Shown here piece by piece: positions 8,202 through 16,770 of a DNA stretch of 64,000 nt. The position numbers were made by a program, and so were the translations under genes. Under the pieces are notes generated by a model. That model was not told where the DNA came from. It made no database searches and saw nothing but the letters and a program-made list of their open reading frames with translations. How positions within the stretch are numbered: position 1 is the first letter of the stretch; the number at the start of each line of letters is the position of its first letter. This stretch comes from Micromonospora chokoriensis (GTDB taxonomy: Bacteria; Actinomycetota; Actinomycetes; Mycobacteriales; Micromonosporaceae). The DNA is taken from assembly GCF_900091505.1 (NCBI RefSeq), contig NZ_LT607409.1:2914001-2978000 (forward strand), read 5' to 3'.

Positions 8202-9145
8202 AGCTCGCGGCTGCGTTCCCACAGCGAGGTGAACATCCCGTCGAACACCGTGTAGAGGCCGGGAGTGATAGCGGTGCGCTCGACGACCATCGTCGGGGAG
8301 TCAACTCCGCGTATCTGCGGTAGGTAGTGCTGGACAACGCAGAGCCGGTCGTCAATTAGGAGCACGTTGGCACGGACGGTTTCGTCGTACACGCGGATGG
8401 CCAGGCGCTCGTGGGCATCGGCTGGAAGCCGATTGCGGATGCGCCCGGCGAGGTTCTGGATGTTGAGTTCGGTGAGCGCGCTGAGGTGACCGTCTGGATA
8501 GTCGTCCTCACGCTCTTGCCTCTTAATTGCGTCGCCAGCAGGGTCAAGAAACAGGCAGCGGAGGTGGGTGCCGGCGGCCAGGAGTTTGAGGAGTTGGTTG
8601 TCGGCATACTGCTGGCAGAGGATGTTGAGCGACAGGCCGGCGGCCCGGATGTCCGTAGCGCCGTCGAAGAGGACGTGTGGTGGCATCTTCGCGGTGAACT
8701 CAGACCGGCTCAAGTAGATCGCGGTGACGTCGGAACACCACTCCCGGGCATCTTCGTCAACCGACCGGCCGCGGTCGGCGCATCCTGCCTGGGCGGACAC
8801 TACCCGTGTGCGATTGCCGCCGTCGCCGTCAGGACGGGGCGTGGCCTGGGATGGGTGCTCACCAAGCAGCAGTGTCATTCGCGCATGACCGGGCATGGCA
8901 AGGCCGGTGCAGATGCGGGTTAGTACGTCGATGCTGCTGACCCGACGGGTACCGCTGATGATCTCGCTGATCTGAGCCTGACTGAGACCCGTGGCAACGC
9001 CGAGGTGGGTTTGGCTGGCGCGGGTTGCGCGCTGGACCAAGCGGAAGACGCGCGCAATGTCGCGGGCGGCCAAAGCGTCGATCATGTCGGTGGTGTCCCA
9101 GAGTGAAGGAGGCACGGTGAACGCTGTGGCTGCCCTGACGCTCAT
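8198..9145 (-). CDS. XRE-family HTH regulator with DUF5919-like C-terminal domain
   Basis: 315 residues. The helix-turn-helix lies near residues 38-85 (RASQTHLGVATGLSQAQISEI), typical of Cro/C1-type regulators. The C-terminal half (from about 135, WCSDVTAIYLSRSEFTAKMP) resembles the DUF5919 module found fused to such HTH domains in actinobacteria, and contains LLKLLAAGTHLRCLFLDPAGDA. It is translationally coupled to the IMPase gene and divergent from a pair of small conserved genes. Ligand and targets unknown. Confidence 0.85.
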   Translation of the reverse strand: MSVRAATAFTVPPSLWDTTDMIDALAARDIARVFRLVQRATRASQTHLGVATGLSQAQISEIISGTRRVSSIDVLTRICTGLAMPGHARMTLLLGEHPSQATPRPDGDGGNRTRVVSAQAGCADRGRSVDEDAREWCSDVTAIYLSRSEFTAKMPPHVLFDGATDIRAAGLSLNILCQQYADNQLLKLLAAGTHLRCLFLDPAGDAIKRQEREDDYPDGHLSALTELNIQNLAGRIRNRLPADAHERLAIRVYDETVRANVLLIDDRLCVVQHYLPQIRGVDSPTMVVERTAITPGLYTVFDGMFTSLWERSREL

Positions 9146-9345
9146 GCGTGTGGCTCCTTCCCAAACCTGGGTGGTGGCCAGCTTATCCGGTGGTCATATA
9201 GCCGGAACTGATCGACATCCAACGTGGATGAAAGTTATCCGCCCGGTTACTACCCGCTGTGATGGATGGGCGGTTGCTGCGCCTGACAGGTTCGGGGCAT
9301 GTCAGGAGAGGGATCAGCTAAGCGGACCATCTGGCGGGGGTCGCG
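9146..9345. other. Divergent intergenic region, probable promoters
   Basis: About 200 bp between the XRE regulator and the small-gene pair. AT-richer than its surroundings (GGTCATATAGCC, near 9191). No clear operator dyad could be assigned. Confidence 0.4.
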
Positions 9346-9606
9346 GTGATCGGGACGATGGCGGCCGGTGACGTGGTCTGCCTGACCACCGCGGCGAGCG
9401 TGCAGTTTCTGCGCCCGATCGTCGTGCGCGTCATCCGTGAGTTGCCTGAGCGGCACACGTACCACGGGTGGGTCTGGATTGAGGGTTACCAGCTGAACGC
9501 GGCGGGCGACGCTGTCGCGCGGCGCGAGTTGTTCGTGATGCGTGCGGGCGTGCGGATGCAGGCCCTGCCGGTCAGACGCCGCCGACGTCCGGTGCCTGTC
9601 GGATGA
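9346..9606 (+). CDS. Small hypothetical protein (86 aa), first of a pair
   Basis: A small, beta-rich, basic protein (VRVIRELPERHTYHGWVWIEGY) ending in an Arg-rich tail. The GTG at 9346 is used here; the ATG at 9358 (MAAGDVV) is equally possible because neither has a strong ribosome binding site. Its TGA overlaps the ATG of the next gene. Pairs like this are common near XRE/DUF5919 regulators in Micromonosporaceae and Streptomyces. No function known. Confidence 0.6.
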   Translation: MIGTMAAGDVVCLTTAASVQFLRPIVVRVIRELPERHTYHGWVWIEGYQLNAAGDAVARRELFVMRAGVRMQALPVRRRRRPVPVG

Positions 9607-9854
9607 CAGCGCACCTGCCGATGCGCCCGGCGTGGTTGTGCCGCAACTGCGCCGCGCCCTGGCCGTGCGGTAGGGCTCGGCTCGATCTCGCGACGGAGTT
9701 CTACGGTCATTCGATCGCGCTGGCGTTCTACCTGGCCGCGTCGATGCAGGAGGCGATCGACGACGTGTATGGCCTGGGGCTGCGCCCGGACCTGTCCGCG
9801 CTGCACGGCCGGTTCCTCGGCTGGCTGTCGCTGGCCCGCCGGCCACATCGATAG
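9603..9854 (+). CDS. Small conserved actinobacterial protein, 83 aa
   Basis: Begins MTAHLPMRPAWLCRNCAAPWPC with a CxxC and a further Cys, followed by a helical region (LATEFYGHSIALAFYLAASM) and HGRFLGWL near the end. The pattern matches a widespread short actinobacterial family, sometimes mis-annotated as flavin reductase, in which the cysteines may bind zinc. ATGA overlap couples it to the upstream gene. It converges on the end of the GH31 gene. Confidence 0.65.
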   Translation: MTAHLPMRPAWLCRNCAAPWPCGRARLDLATEFYGHSIALAFYLAASMQEAIDDVYGLGLRPDLSALHGRFLGWLSLARRPHR

Positions 9855-9916
9855 CCAGGAACGGAACCGGCCGGGTGGGTCGCCCCCACCCGGCCGGCAA
9901 CCGGATCCCTGAAACC

Positions 9917-12712
9917 TCAGTGCTTCTTGAACACCGGCATGGTGTCGAGCGTGGTGGTGATGTTCTGCGTGGTGCCGCCCCGGTACGTCTTCCCGGTGAA
10001 GATGTCGGTCCAGCTGTTGCCTGGCGGGAACCACACCGACGTGGTGGCGGTGTCGCCCGGCGTCGTCACCGGTGCCACCAGGTAGTCCGGGCCGTAGAGG
10101 TACTGGGAACCGGCGGTGGCGTACGCGGCCTGCTCGTTCGGGTACGCGAGGTACATCGAGCGGACGATGGGCATACCCGTGCGGGTGGCCTCCTTGGCGG
10201 CCGCGTAGGTGTACGGCTGTAGTTCCTTGCGCAGGTTGAGGAACTTCTTGGCCGACGCGTTGGCCGCCGGGCCGTACTGCCAGGGCAGCCGGTCGCTGTG
10301 GTTGGAGTGCAGCCGGTCGATCGGCTGGAACGTGCCGAACTGGACCCACCTGGCGTAGAGGTCGTCGGGGAGCTTGGTGCTGCCCGGTTCGGTGCCCGGC
10401 TCCTGGAGGCCGCCGGTGTGCCCGCCGATGTCGTGGCTGACCGCGGCCAGGCCGGTCGCGGCGGACTCACCCGGCGTGTAGCCGACCTCCATCTGGAGGG
10501 TCGACCAGTCACTGGTGGTGTCGCCGGTGAAGTGCAGCGTGGTGCGCTTGTCGGCCCACGGGCCGGTGGACACCGGGGTCGGGCTGCTGTAGCCGCCGGC
10601 CTGCAATGAGCCGTACGCCCGGGAGAAGGCGAAGCCGGTCTTGTCGGCGTACTGCTGGTTGATCCACGCGTCGCCGGTCACCCCGGCGAGCGAGGACTTG
10701 GTGTTGTCGCAGCACCAGTCCAGCCACCACAGGTCCGGGCCCTTGCTGCCCTTCGGGAGCATCCCGTCGTGGAGCTGCATGTACGCCTTGAGCTGGTCAG
10801 GGTCGCCGAAGTCGAAGGTGTAGCAGTCGGGGCCGCCGTTGCAGCCGACGCGTTGCAGCTTGCCCTTGGCGGTGGCCTGCGCCTGCGCGAACGTCGGGTC
10901 CGAACCGAGGATGCTCGGGTGGATGTTGATGCCGGTGTGCAGGCCCTGCTTCTTCGCCCAGGCGAAGAACGCCTTCGGGTCGGGGATCCGGGTGGGGTCG
11001 ATGCTCCACCCGTTCCACTTGTCCGGCGCCTTGACGTCGGTGTCGAGGACAAGAACATCAAGGGGTACGCCTTCGGCCTTCGCCCGGGCCACCAGGTCCT
11101 GGAACTCGGTGGCGGTGCGGTCGTAGTACTCGGAGTACCACACCCCGTACGCCCACTGGGGCAGCAGCTTGGTGGGCCCGGTCAGCGTCGACAGGTCCTT
11201 GAGCCCACGGGTGAAGTCCTGCCCGTACGCGAAGACGTAGCCGTCCTGCTCCGGGTGGGGCCGGGGCTTGGTGGTGCGCAGGGCCGAGGCCGAGTCGTCG
11301 AGGAGGTACCAGCCGTCCTGGTAGAGCAGGCCCGGCGCGGTGAGCGCGGAACCCGTCACGCCGTCCAGGCCGCGGCGGTAGCCGCCGAGCGGCGCGTGCG
11401 GGGCGAGCAGCGGGGAATCCTTGCCGGTGACGGCGACCGTGTCCACGTTGACGTTGCAGCTGGCGTCCGTGGGGCAGCCCAACGTCACGGTGTTGGTGCC
11501 GCGGTCGAGGCGGACCGGGACGGAGACGGTGTTCCAGTAGTCCCACCCGCTGGTCGGCGGAAGGGCCGCCGTGACCGGTGCCGCCGTTCCGGCCGTGACT
11601 GACATGGTGCGCGCCTGGCTCGGCTGGGAGCCGGCCTGGCCGTTGGCGTACCGGATCTGCACCCGGTAGTCACCCGCCGACGGGACGTCGGTCACGGTGA
11701 GCGCCACGGCGGCGGACGTGTTTTCCAGACCGGCCAGGAATCCCGTACCGGAAGCGCCGTTGTGGTCGTTCGCGGGCCGTGCGCCGCCGGTCAGGGCGCC
11801 GGTCTCGGCCTCGCCGAGGGTGCCGAACCGTATGGGCTGCGGCTGGGGTGGGGTCGGTGCCGGGAACGGGTCACCCGGGTTGACCACGGCGAGGCTGTCG
11901 ATGTTCACGTTGCCGGAGTCGTCGGGGCCCCGTACGACGCTGATCTCGTGCCGGCCCGCGGTGAGGTCGACCGGCACGCTGGCCAGGCCCCAGGTGTCCC
12001 AGTTCGTGGTGGGCGGCAGCGTCAGCGTGCGGCCGGCGTCGCCGTCGACCCGTACCGTCAGGGTGCGGGCCACGTTCTGGCCGTCGCCGCCGGTGCTGTT
12101 GGCGTAGCGGACGGTGAGCTGCTTCGTGCCGGCTGCCGGGGCGTCGAGCGCGAAGGTGACCGAGTCGCCGGCCGAGGCGAAGCCCGCCGCGAAGCCGCGT
12201 CCGGTGTGCCCCTGGTGGTCGGTGGCCACGCCGGGGCCGTTGAGCTGTAGCGACTCGGCCTCGCACAGTGCGCCGAACACGCAGGCCGGCGCGGTGTGCC
12301 CGGCCCAGGGTCGGCCCTGCACGGTCTGCTTGCCGGCCTTGAGCTGCACGGTCAGGTTGTCGGCGGTGAACGCGCCCGAGCCGACCTGGTAGCGCACCGT
12401 CATCGCGCCGGTGTCGATGGTGAGCCAGCCGTGGTCGACGTGCGTGGTGAAACGCGTACGGGGGAAGTCGTCGCGCCCGATGGCGTTGAAGGTGGCGGCG
12501 TCGGTGAATTTGCCGTCCTTCTGGTACTCGGTGCGGATCAGGGTCGGGGACAGCACCTCGAAACGTGCGTCGCCCGAGCGAACAGCCCCGTCTTGCGCCT
12601 TGTGACGGCTGGCCTGCGCCGGCGCGGACGGAGCGAGTGCCAGCCCGGTGATGAGGATGCCGGCTGCGGCGGCTGCCGTCGCCCGACGGTGCGGTGAGTT
12701 CCGATAGAGCAA
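9917..12712 (-). CDS. Secreted glycoside hydrolase family 31 with two carbohydrate-binding modules, C-terminally short
   Basis: 931 residues. The TTG start at 12712 is supported by GAGGAG 6 nt upstream. A signal peptide ends near residue 34 (APSAPAQAS). Two beta-sandwich modules resembling CBM35/CBM6 follow, about 147-281 (GALCEAESLQLNG) and 297-432 (GTLGEAETGALTGG). The GH31 barrel fills the rest: nucleophile region LWWLDWCCD near 664 and acid/base region GDTTSDWSTL near 731. Likely an extracellular alpha-glucosidase/alpha-xylosidase-type enzyme; exact sugar unknown. The protein stops at TMPVFKKH, where family members normally read TMPVFVKAG and continue with a C-terminal beta domain, so the 3' end appears lost. 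Confidence 0.88.
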   Translation of the reverse strand: MLYRNSPHRRATAAAAAGILITGLALAPSAPAQASRHKAQDGAVRSGDARFEVLSPTLIRTEYQKDGKFTDAATFNAIGRDDFPRTRFTTHVDHGWLTIDTGAMTVRYQVGSGAFTADNLTVQLKAGKQTVQGRPWAGHTAPACVFGALCEAESLQLNGPGVATDHQGHTGRGFAAGFASAGDSVTFALDAPAAGTKQLTVRYANSTGGDGQNVARTLTVRVDGDAGRTLTLPPTTNWDTWGLASVPVDLTAGRHEISVVRGPDDSGNVNIDSLAVVNPGDPFPAPTPPQPQPIRFGTLGEAETGALTGGARPANDHNGASGTGFLAGLENTSAAVALTVTDVPSAGDYRVQIRYANGQAGSQPSQARTMSVTAGTAAPVTAALPPTSGWDYWNTVSVPVRLDRGTNTVTLGCPTDASCNVNVDTVAVTGKDSPLLAPHAPLGGYRRGLDGVTGSALTAPGLLYQDGWYLLDDSASALRTTKPRPHPEQDGYVFAYGQDFTRGLKDLSTLTGPTKLLPQWAYGVWYSEYYDRTATEFQDLVARAKAEGVPLDVLVLDTDVKAPDKWNGWSIDPTRIPDPKAFFAWAKKQGLHTGINIHPSILGSDPTFAQAQATAKGKLQRVGCNGGPDCYTFDFGDPDQLKAYMQLHDGMLPKGSKGPDLWWLDWCCDNTKSSLAGVTGDAWINQQYADKTGFAFSRAYGSLQAGGYSSPTPVSTGPWADKRTTLHFTGDTTSDWSTLQMEVGYTPGESAATGLAAVSHDIGGHTGGLQEPGTEPGSTKLPDDLYARWVQFGTFQPIDRLHSNHSDRLPWQYGPAANASAKKFLNLRKELQPYTYAAAKEATRTGMPIVRSMYLAYPNEQAAYATAGSQYLYGPDYLVAPVTTPGDTATTSVWFPPGNSWTDIFTGKTYRGGTTQNITTTLDTMPVFKKH

Positions 12713-12914
12713 GATGCGCTCCTCGTCTCATATGGAGGAAATGAGTCGATGACAACGCTGTCACTCGCGCGAAACGCATGTCAACTGCCGTCGGGGGGTG
12801 TCCCTTCTCTCTCTTCCGCCGCCTGCCGTACACCACCGGCGGGCGCTGCTGCAACGGGTCACGACGACGGATCGATGCGTTAGCGGCCGGTGCGCGGACT
12901 ACCGCACACTGGGC
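12713..12914. other. Divergent intergenic region upstream of GH31
   Basis: Contains the GH31 ribosome binding site (GAGGAG, complement, just beyond 12718) and an ATATGGAGG patch near 12730. No gene seen. Confidence 0.4.
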
Positions 12915-12946
12915 TTGCAACCGATACCGGGGTACGGGCTTACCGT
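12915..12946 (+). promoter_or_regulatory. MerR-type promoter with 20-bp spacer
   Basis: -35 TTGCAA at 12915-12920 and -10 TACCGT at 12941-12946 are separated by 20 bp, the over-long spacing activated by MerR proteins. The spacer holds an imperfect dyad (CCGATACC / GGGGTACGG). The ATG at 12953 is only 6 nt beyond the -10, so the transcript is probably leaderless. The MerR gene itself is second in this unit, giving autoregulation. Confidence 0.65.
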
Positions 12947-12952
12947 CGGGCT

Positions 12953-13309
12953 ATGAGTGACCACCACATCGCGACGGATGACGCCTGGGTGCCGGAGACC
13001 TGCACCCTGCCGACGGCTGAACGGCCGCTGCGGCTCGCCGAGTTCGACCGGTTCTTCACCGAGGCGGTGCGGGGCCTCGAACGGCTGTCGGCCCAGCATC
13101 TGCGGTTACATCTCGACGGCGGTACGCAGGTCGAAGAGGCGGCGCGTGACCTGACGGCCCGGGAGTCGTCCTGCTGCTCGTTCTTTACCTTCGGTCTCTC
13201 CCGGGCTGACGCGGGTTTGCTGTCGCTGGACGTTCGGGTCTCGGCGGCCCACGTCGACGTGCTCGACGCCCTCGTCGAGCGGGCCGTGTCTGTTCGGGAC
13301 CATCGGTGA
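12953..13309 (+). CDS. Hypothetical Cys-containing protein of MerR unit (118 aa)
   Basis: A soluble protein with a conserved-looking N-terminus (VPETCTLPTAERPLRLAEFD), a central helical stretch, and ESSCCSFFTFGLS near residue 80 containing a CC pair. Cysteine pairs and cotranscription with a MerR regulator suggest metal(loid) or thiol-reactive compound sensing or handling; this is inference. Its TGA overlaps the GTG of merR (GTGA). Start chosen from the leaderless -10 geometry. Confidence 0.75.
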   Translation: MSDHHIATDDAWVPETCTLPTAERPLRLAEFDRFFTEAVRGLERLSAQHLRLHLDGGTQVEEAARDLTARESSCCSFFTFGLSRADAGLLSLDVRVSAAHVDVLDALVERAVSVRDHR

Positions 13310-13713
13310 CCGGACCGGGAATGCGCAGCGGGCAACTGGCCGACGCGGCCGGAGTCAACCAGCAGACGTTGCGCTACTACGAGCGGCGCGGCCTGCTCGA
13401 CCCGCCCCAGCGGTCACCGGGTGGGCACCGGCTCTACCCAACCGAGGCGGTCACCCTGCTGCGAGTCATCAAGACCGCGCAGCGTCTGGGCTTCACCCTC
13501 AACGAGGTCGCCGATCTGCTCGATGCCTTCAGGCGTCGGCGGTCCGGCGCTGGTTTACAGGCGCGTGCCAGCGACAAGCTGACAGAGGTCGAGCAGAAGC
13601 TGGCGGACCTAACCGTCATCCGCGACACCCTGCGGGCCGCCATCTCGGCCGGCTGCGACGATCTGATCGCCTGCGCCGGGACCTCCTGCTGCCCGCTGCC
13701 CTTTGCCGAGTGA
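13306..13713 (+). CDS. MerR-family transcriptional regulator
   Basis: 135 residues. The N-terminal winged HTH is canonical (SGQLADAAGVNQQTLRYYER then RGLLDPPQRSPGGHRLY), followed by a dimerisation coiled coil (ASDKLTEVEQKLADLTVIRDTL). The C-terminus carries three cysteines (GCDDLIACAGTSCCPLPF), suited to binding a thiophilic metal or metalloid. GTG start overlaps the upstream stop. Probably activates the elongated-spacer promoter at 12915-12946. Cognate inducer unknown; Hg, As or Cu-class ions are candidates only by analogy. Confidence 0.88.
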   Translation: MTGPGMRSGQLADAAGVNQQTLRYYERRGLLDPPQRSPGGHRLYPTEAVTLLRVIKTAQRLGFTLNEVADLLDAFRRRRSGAGLQARASDKLTEVEQKLADLTVIRDTLRAAISAGCDDLIACAGTSCCPLPFAE

Positions 13714-13913
13714 ACGGATCGGAGGTTCACCGCCGCGCGTTGACCCGGCAGACGCGGCCCGCCCGCCGGACGGCCGTGGCCGTGGCCGTGTGGGTTCGAA
13801 CTCAAGCGAAGGGCAAGGGGATCAGCAACAGGTCACTAACCGTCATCAGTCTGTGACGTGGTTGGGGTCGGAGATTGACGCGGTGCTGCGACCGTCAGGG
13901 TGTGGCGACTCAG

Positions 13914-14444
13914 ATGCTGATGAAGGCGCGGCGGATCAGCGCTTCGCTGATCGTTGCGATGCTCGTGCTGGCCGGCTCGAGCGCTTGCACCCCTGTGATC
14001 AAAGCCGTCACCGGCCTGACCGTGGACGCCGACGGTCGGCCCTTCGCGGTTCTGTCCTGGTGCGCGGACCGGCCACCAGGCAAGGTCATCCTCCTTGCCG
14101 AGAAACGCTCGGTCTCGCCCTCGCCGTCCGGCACGGCGGCCTCCAGGAGTTGGCCCTCCTGGCCGGGACGACGGTATGGCGTGCCGCGTGCCGCGACCTC
14201 GCCGACCGCGGTACGCCTGGAGGGGTTTCCACCTGATCCGGTCCCTGACCCGGACGATGTTTTCCGGATGTACGGAGTCGCCGATGACAACAGCTTCACC
14301 TCGCACGCGGTGACCTTCCGGTTCGCCGAGGTGGCAGACCTGCGGCCCGGATCTGTCCTGATCACCGAGGTCGTGGACAGCCTCGACGAGCAGCGGACCG
14401 TGTCCATGGAGGAGTTCGCGAGCCTCGCAAAGGACGAATGCTGA
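13914..14444 (+). CDS. Putative lipoprotein
   Basis: About 176 residues from ATG 13914 (GTG 13902 also possible). The N-terminus is a lipoprotein signal: KARR, a hydrophobic core (ISASLIVAMLVLAG) and a lipobox-like SSAC, so Cys would be lipidated and the protein anchored outside the membrane. The C-terminal half (VFRMYGVADDNSFTSHAVTF) looks well conserved in composition. The middle (about residues 65-100, rich in Ser, Pro and Arg) looks like out-of-frame translation, so a compensated pair of frameshifts is possible. Function unknown. Confidence 0.6.
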   Translation: MLMKARRISASLIVAMLVLAGSSACTPVIKAVTGLTVDADGRPFAVLSWCADRPPGKVILLAEKRSVSPSPSGTAASRSWPSWPGRRYGVPRAATSPTAVRLEGFPPDPVPDPDDVFRMYGVADDNSFTSHAVTFRFAEVADLRPGSVLITEVVDSLDEQRTVSMEEFASLAKDEC

Positions 14445-14640
14445 CCAGTGGGCCGTGGCGCTCGACCGTCTCTGCACGGTGGTTGTCAGCTCGTCGTACC
14501 GACTTCGGCGTCGGCAGCGCATCGATCTGTCAGGAATGCTCCTTGTCTCGGACGCGACATTCATGTGACGGCTGGCTTCACCTATATAAGGATGTCGATT
14601 AGAGGAGCAACCTCGTGAGCGCACCTGGAGAGGAAGTCCT

Positions 14641-15012
14641 ATGCAATTCCAAACGGGGATCAGGCAGTCGGCGGTCGTCGCCCTGGCCATCGCGACACTC
14701 CTGTTGGCGTCAGGCGCACCAGGTCACGCCGCCGAGCCGAACCGGTCCGTCGCTGCGGCTGCGGCGTCCTGTGCGGTGACACCGAAGTCTGGAATGGGCA
14801 ACATCAACATCCGCACCGGTCCAGGCACGAACCACTCGACTGACGGGATTCTCCGCTCCGGTACGTGGGCCTCTTCGGCCTGCTCCAATGTCTCCGGTGG
14901 TTCCTACTCGGCCTGCGGTGGCGGTAACAAATGGATCGTCGTGCACCCCGATTGCCTGGGATGTTACGGGTACGTCGCCTACAGCTGCGTACGCCTGGTG
15001 CGCGACGTCTAG
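14641..15012 (+). CDS. Secreted SH3b-like protein
   Basis: 123 residues with a clear signal peptide (residues 1 to about 30, ending GAPGHAAEP). The mature part contains the bacterial SH3 core NINIRTGPGTNHSTDGIL and a Cys-rich C-terminus (six cysteines) likely disulfide-bonded outside the cell. The ATG follows GAGAGGAAG with suitable spacing. SH3b domains often bind cell-wall peptides. A monocistronic unit; no catalytic domain. Confidence 0.85.
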   Translation: MQFQTGIRQSAVVALAIATLLLASGAPGHAAEPNRSVAAAAASCAVTPKSGMGNINIRTGPGTNHSTDGILRSGTWASSACSNVSGGSYSACGGGNKWIVVHPDCLGCYGYVAYSCVRLVRDV

Positions 15013-15119
15013 GTCCGCTCGAACCGGAACAGGCCGAGGGCGGCGGGCTTCGGCCCGCCGCCGACTCGCGGGCGCACGACGTGCGAGCCGTTACGAGCCG
15101 GAGTCCTCGGCGTGCCGGG

Positions 15120-16043
15120 TCAGCAGCGCGGGCCGCCGAGCGGGGCGGACCCGGCGAGCGCTTCGACGGTCGCCGTCGGCGCGGGCGAGGGCAGGGCAGG
15201 GTTCGGTGAGGACGGGGCCGAGGGCGAGGCCGGGGGAGACGGCGAGGGTGAACTGCTCGGCGTGGCGGGGCTGACGAGGGACACCGTGCTGCGCTGCACC
15301 TGCTTGGTGACCATCCGGATGCCGGTGGCGGTCGCCCGGTGCCCGTACACGTCGGTGACGGTGATGGTGTACGGCCCGGGGCCGAGCCCGCCCTCGATGG
15401 TCCAGTAGTTGTCGGTCTGACGGGCCGCCTTGCGGAAGCCGCCGCCGGTCCCCTTCGCCTCGACCGAGCGCAGCGGGTTGCCGTGGTTGCCGACCTGTAC
15501 GGCGAACCACCACTGCGAGGCGCCGCCCTTGATCCGAAAGGTGAGGCCTCCGTCGAGCGGCGGGTCGAGTGCCGCCCGGTACGTCACGGACGCGATGCCC
15601 TGCGAACGGTCGGCGATGCGGGTGAACGCCTCGGTGGAGAGGTCGATCTTCGTCGGTCCGCAGCCGCCGCACTGGTCCATGACCATGACCCGGACCGTGC
15701 CCTTCGGGCCCGTCACGTCCAGGTAGCTGCCGCAGGCCGCTCCCTTGGAATACTGCGCCGAGCCAAGCGCCACGTAGAGCCGATCCGCCGGAGGGCCGGG
15801 GAACGAACAGTTGCCGCCGGAGCGGCCCGCGTCGTAGAAGCTGGCAGTTCCCTTGTGGACGGTGTTTCCCGACGGGGGCGCGGCGCAGGCCGGGGTGGCG
15901 CCGCCGCGTACGGCGAGGGTGATGCCGAGGGTGGCGGCCAGGGCGGTGAGGCCGGCGCCGACCAACCAGTGCCGGACCCGTCGACTGATCCGGGGTGTGC
16001 TGGCCGGGGTGTCGTTTACGGGTTCCGTGCCTGGTGCCGTCAC
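15120..16043 (-). CDS. Expansin-like (EXLX/RlpA-type) secreted or membrane-anchored protein
   Basis: 307 residues from a GTG. One membrane segment lies near residues 27-50 (HWLVGAGLTALAATLGITLA). A double-psi beta-barrel domain spans about 60-155 (HKGTASFYDAGRSGGNCSFP; MVMDQCGGCGPTKIDLS, with the Asp typical of expansin/GH45-like barrels). A second beta-sandwich (about 160-250, GGASQWWFAVQVGNHGNPLR) has the aromatic residues of the expansin carbohydrate-binding domain. The tail is Ser/Pro-rich. Bacterial expansins loosen cellulose or cell wall without hydrolysis. Confidence 0.85.
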   Translation of the reverse strand: MTAPGTEPVNDTPASTPRISRRVRHWLVGAGLTALAATLGITLAVRGGATPACAAPPSGNTVHKGTASFYDAGRSGGNCSFPGPPADRLYVALGSAQYSKGAACGSYLDVTGPKGTVRVMVMDQCGGCGPTKIDLSTEAFTRIADRSQGIASVTYRAALDPPLDGGLTFRIKGGASQWWFAVQVGNHGNPLRSVEAKGTGGGFRKAARQTDNYWTIEGGLGPGPYTITVTDVYGHRATATGIRMVTKQVQRSTVSLVSPATPSSSPSPSPPASPSAPSSPNPALPSPAPTATVEALAGSAPLGGPRC

Positions 16044-16087
16044 GGCGCCTGATGTTGCCGCACCGGGCTACGGCAACGCAAAGGCGG

Positions 16088-16690
16088 TCACTCGCCGGGT
16101 CTACGGGGTCGCAGCCCGTCGAGGGCGGTGGTGACGACGCGGTCGGCGTACGCGGTGGTGAGCGGACCGCTGCGGTAGAGCCACCGGTTGAGCACCGGCC
16201 CCCAGATCAGGTCCACTGCCACGTCGAGGTCGACGTCGTCGGCGAGTTGCCCGGCCTGCTGGGCGCTGCGCAGACGTCGCCGTTTGGCCTCCCGCAGCGG
16301 CCCGTCCAACCGTTGGGCGTACGCGGCTGCCAGCTCGGGGTCGAGCGTGATCTCGGTGGCGAGCGCGCGCATCGGTTGCTCGTACCGTGGATCGTTCATC
16401 TCCTCGACGGTGGCGCGGAGCACCAGGCGCAGGTCCGCGGCCAGGTCGCCGGTGTCCGGCAGCGTCGGCGGCTCGCCCTCGGCGCCCTCGCTGAGCAGGA
16501 GGAAGGCGTCGAAGATGACAGCGCCCTTGGACGGCCACCAGCGGTAGATGGTCTGTTTGCCGACGCCGGCACGGGTGGCGATGCCCTCGATGCTGACCTT
16601 GGCGTACCCGACCTCTTGGAGCAGGTCGAAGGCCGCGGTGAGGATGGCGCGCCGCGACGTCTCGTTGCGGCGGGCCGTGTTGGGCGTCAT
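16088..16690 (-). CDS. TetR-family transcriptional repressor
   Basis: 200 residues with an N-terminal TetR HTH (RRAILTAAFDLLQEVGYAKV then IATRAGVGKQTIYRWWPSK) and a helical ligand-binding C-terminus. The start ATG at 16690 is 20 bp from a perfect 19-bp dyad, one of two identical palindromes in the divergent promoter region shared with the SDR gene. It very probably represses both directions, as TetR proteins next to oxidoreductases usually do. Ligand unknown. Confidence 0.9.
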   Translation of the reverse strand: MTPNTARRNETSRRAILTAAFDLLQEVGYAKVSIEGIATRAGVGKQTIYRWWPSKGAVIFDAFLLLSEGAEGEPPTLPDTGDLAADLRLVLRATVEEMNDPRYEQPMRALATEITLDPELAAAYAQRLDGPLREAKRRRLRSAQQAGQLADDVDLDVAVDLIWGPVLNRWLYRSGPLTTAYADRVVTTALDGLRPRRPGE

Positions 16691-16710
16691 GGGACGACAC
16701 GATATCAGTA

Positions 16711-16729
16711 ACGAGACGGACCGTCTCGT
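16711..16729. promoter_or_regulatory. TetR operator 1
   Basis: ACGAGACGGACCGTCTCGT, a perfect dyad around one central A. Adjacent to the TetR start and directly upstream of the -35 element of the SDR gene. Confidence 0.85.
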
Positions 16730-16730
16730 C

Positions 16731-16760
16731 TTGACGGCGGTGTCAGTGAACGCCTAACCT
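16731..16760 (+). promoter_or_regulatory. Sigma-70-type promoter of the SDR gene, between two operators
   Basis: -35 TTGACG (16731-16736), 18-bp spacer, -10 TAACCT (16755-16760). Operators lie immediately upstream and 11 bp downstream, so occupancy of both would enclose the promoter. Confidence 0.75.
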
Positions 16761-16770
16761 TCTGGCCATA

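Noticed and set aside
13914..14444. Frameshifted lipoprotein pseudogene
   Set aside because: The middle looks out of frame, but both ends read in the same frame and no stop intervenes, so it is annotated as an intact gene with a caveat.
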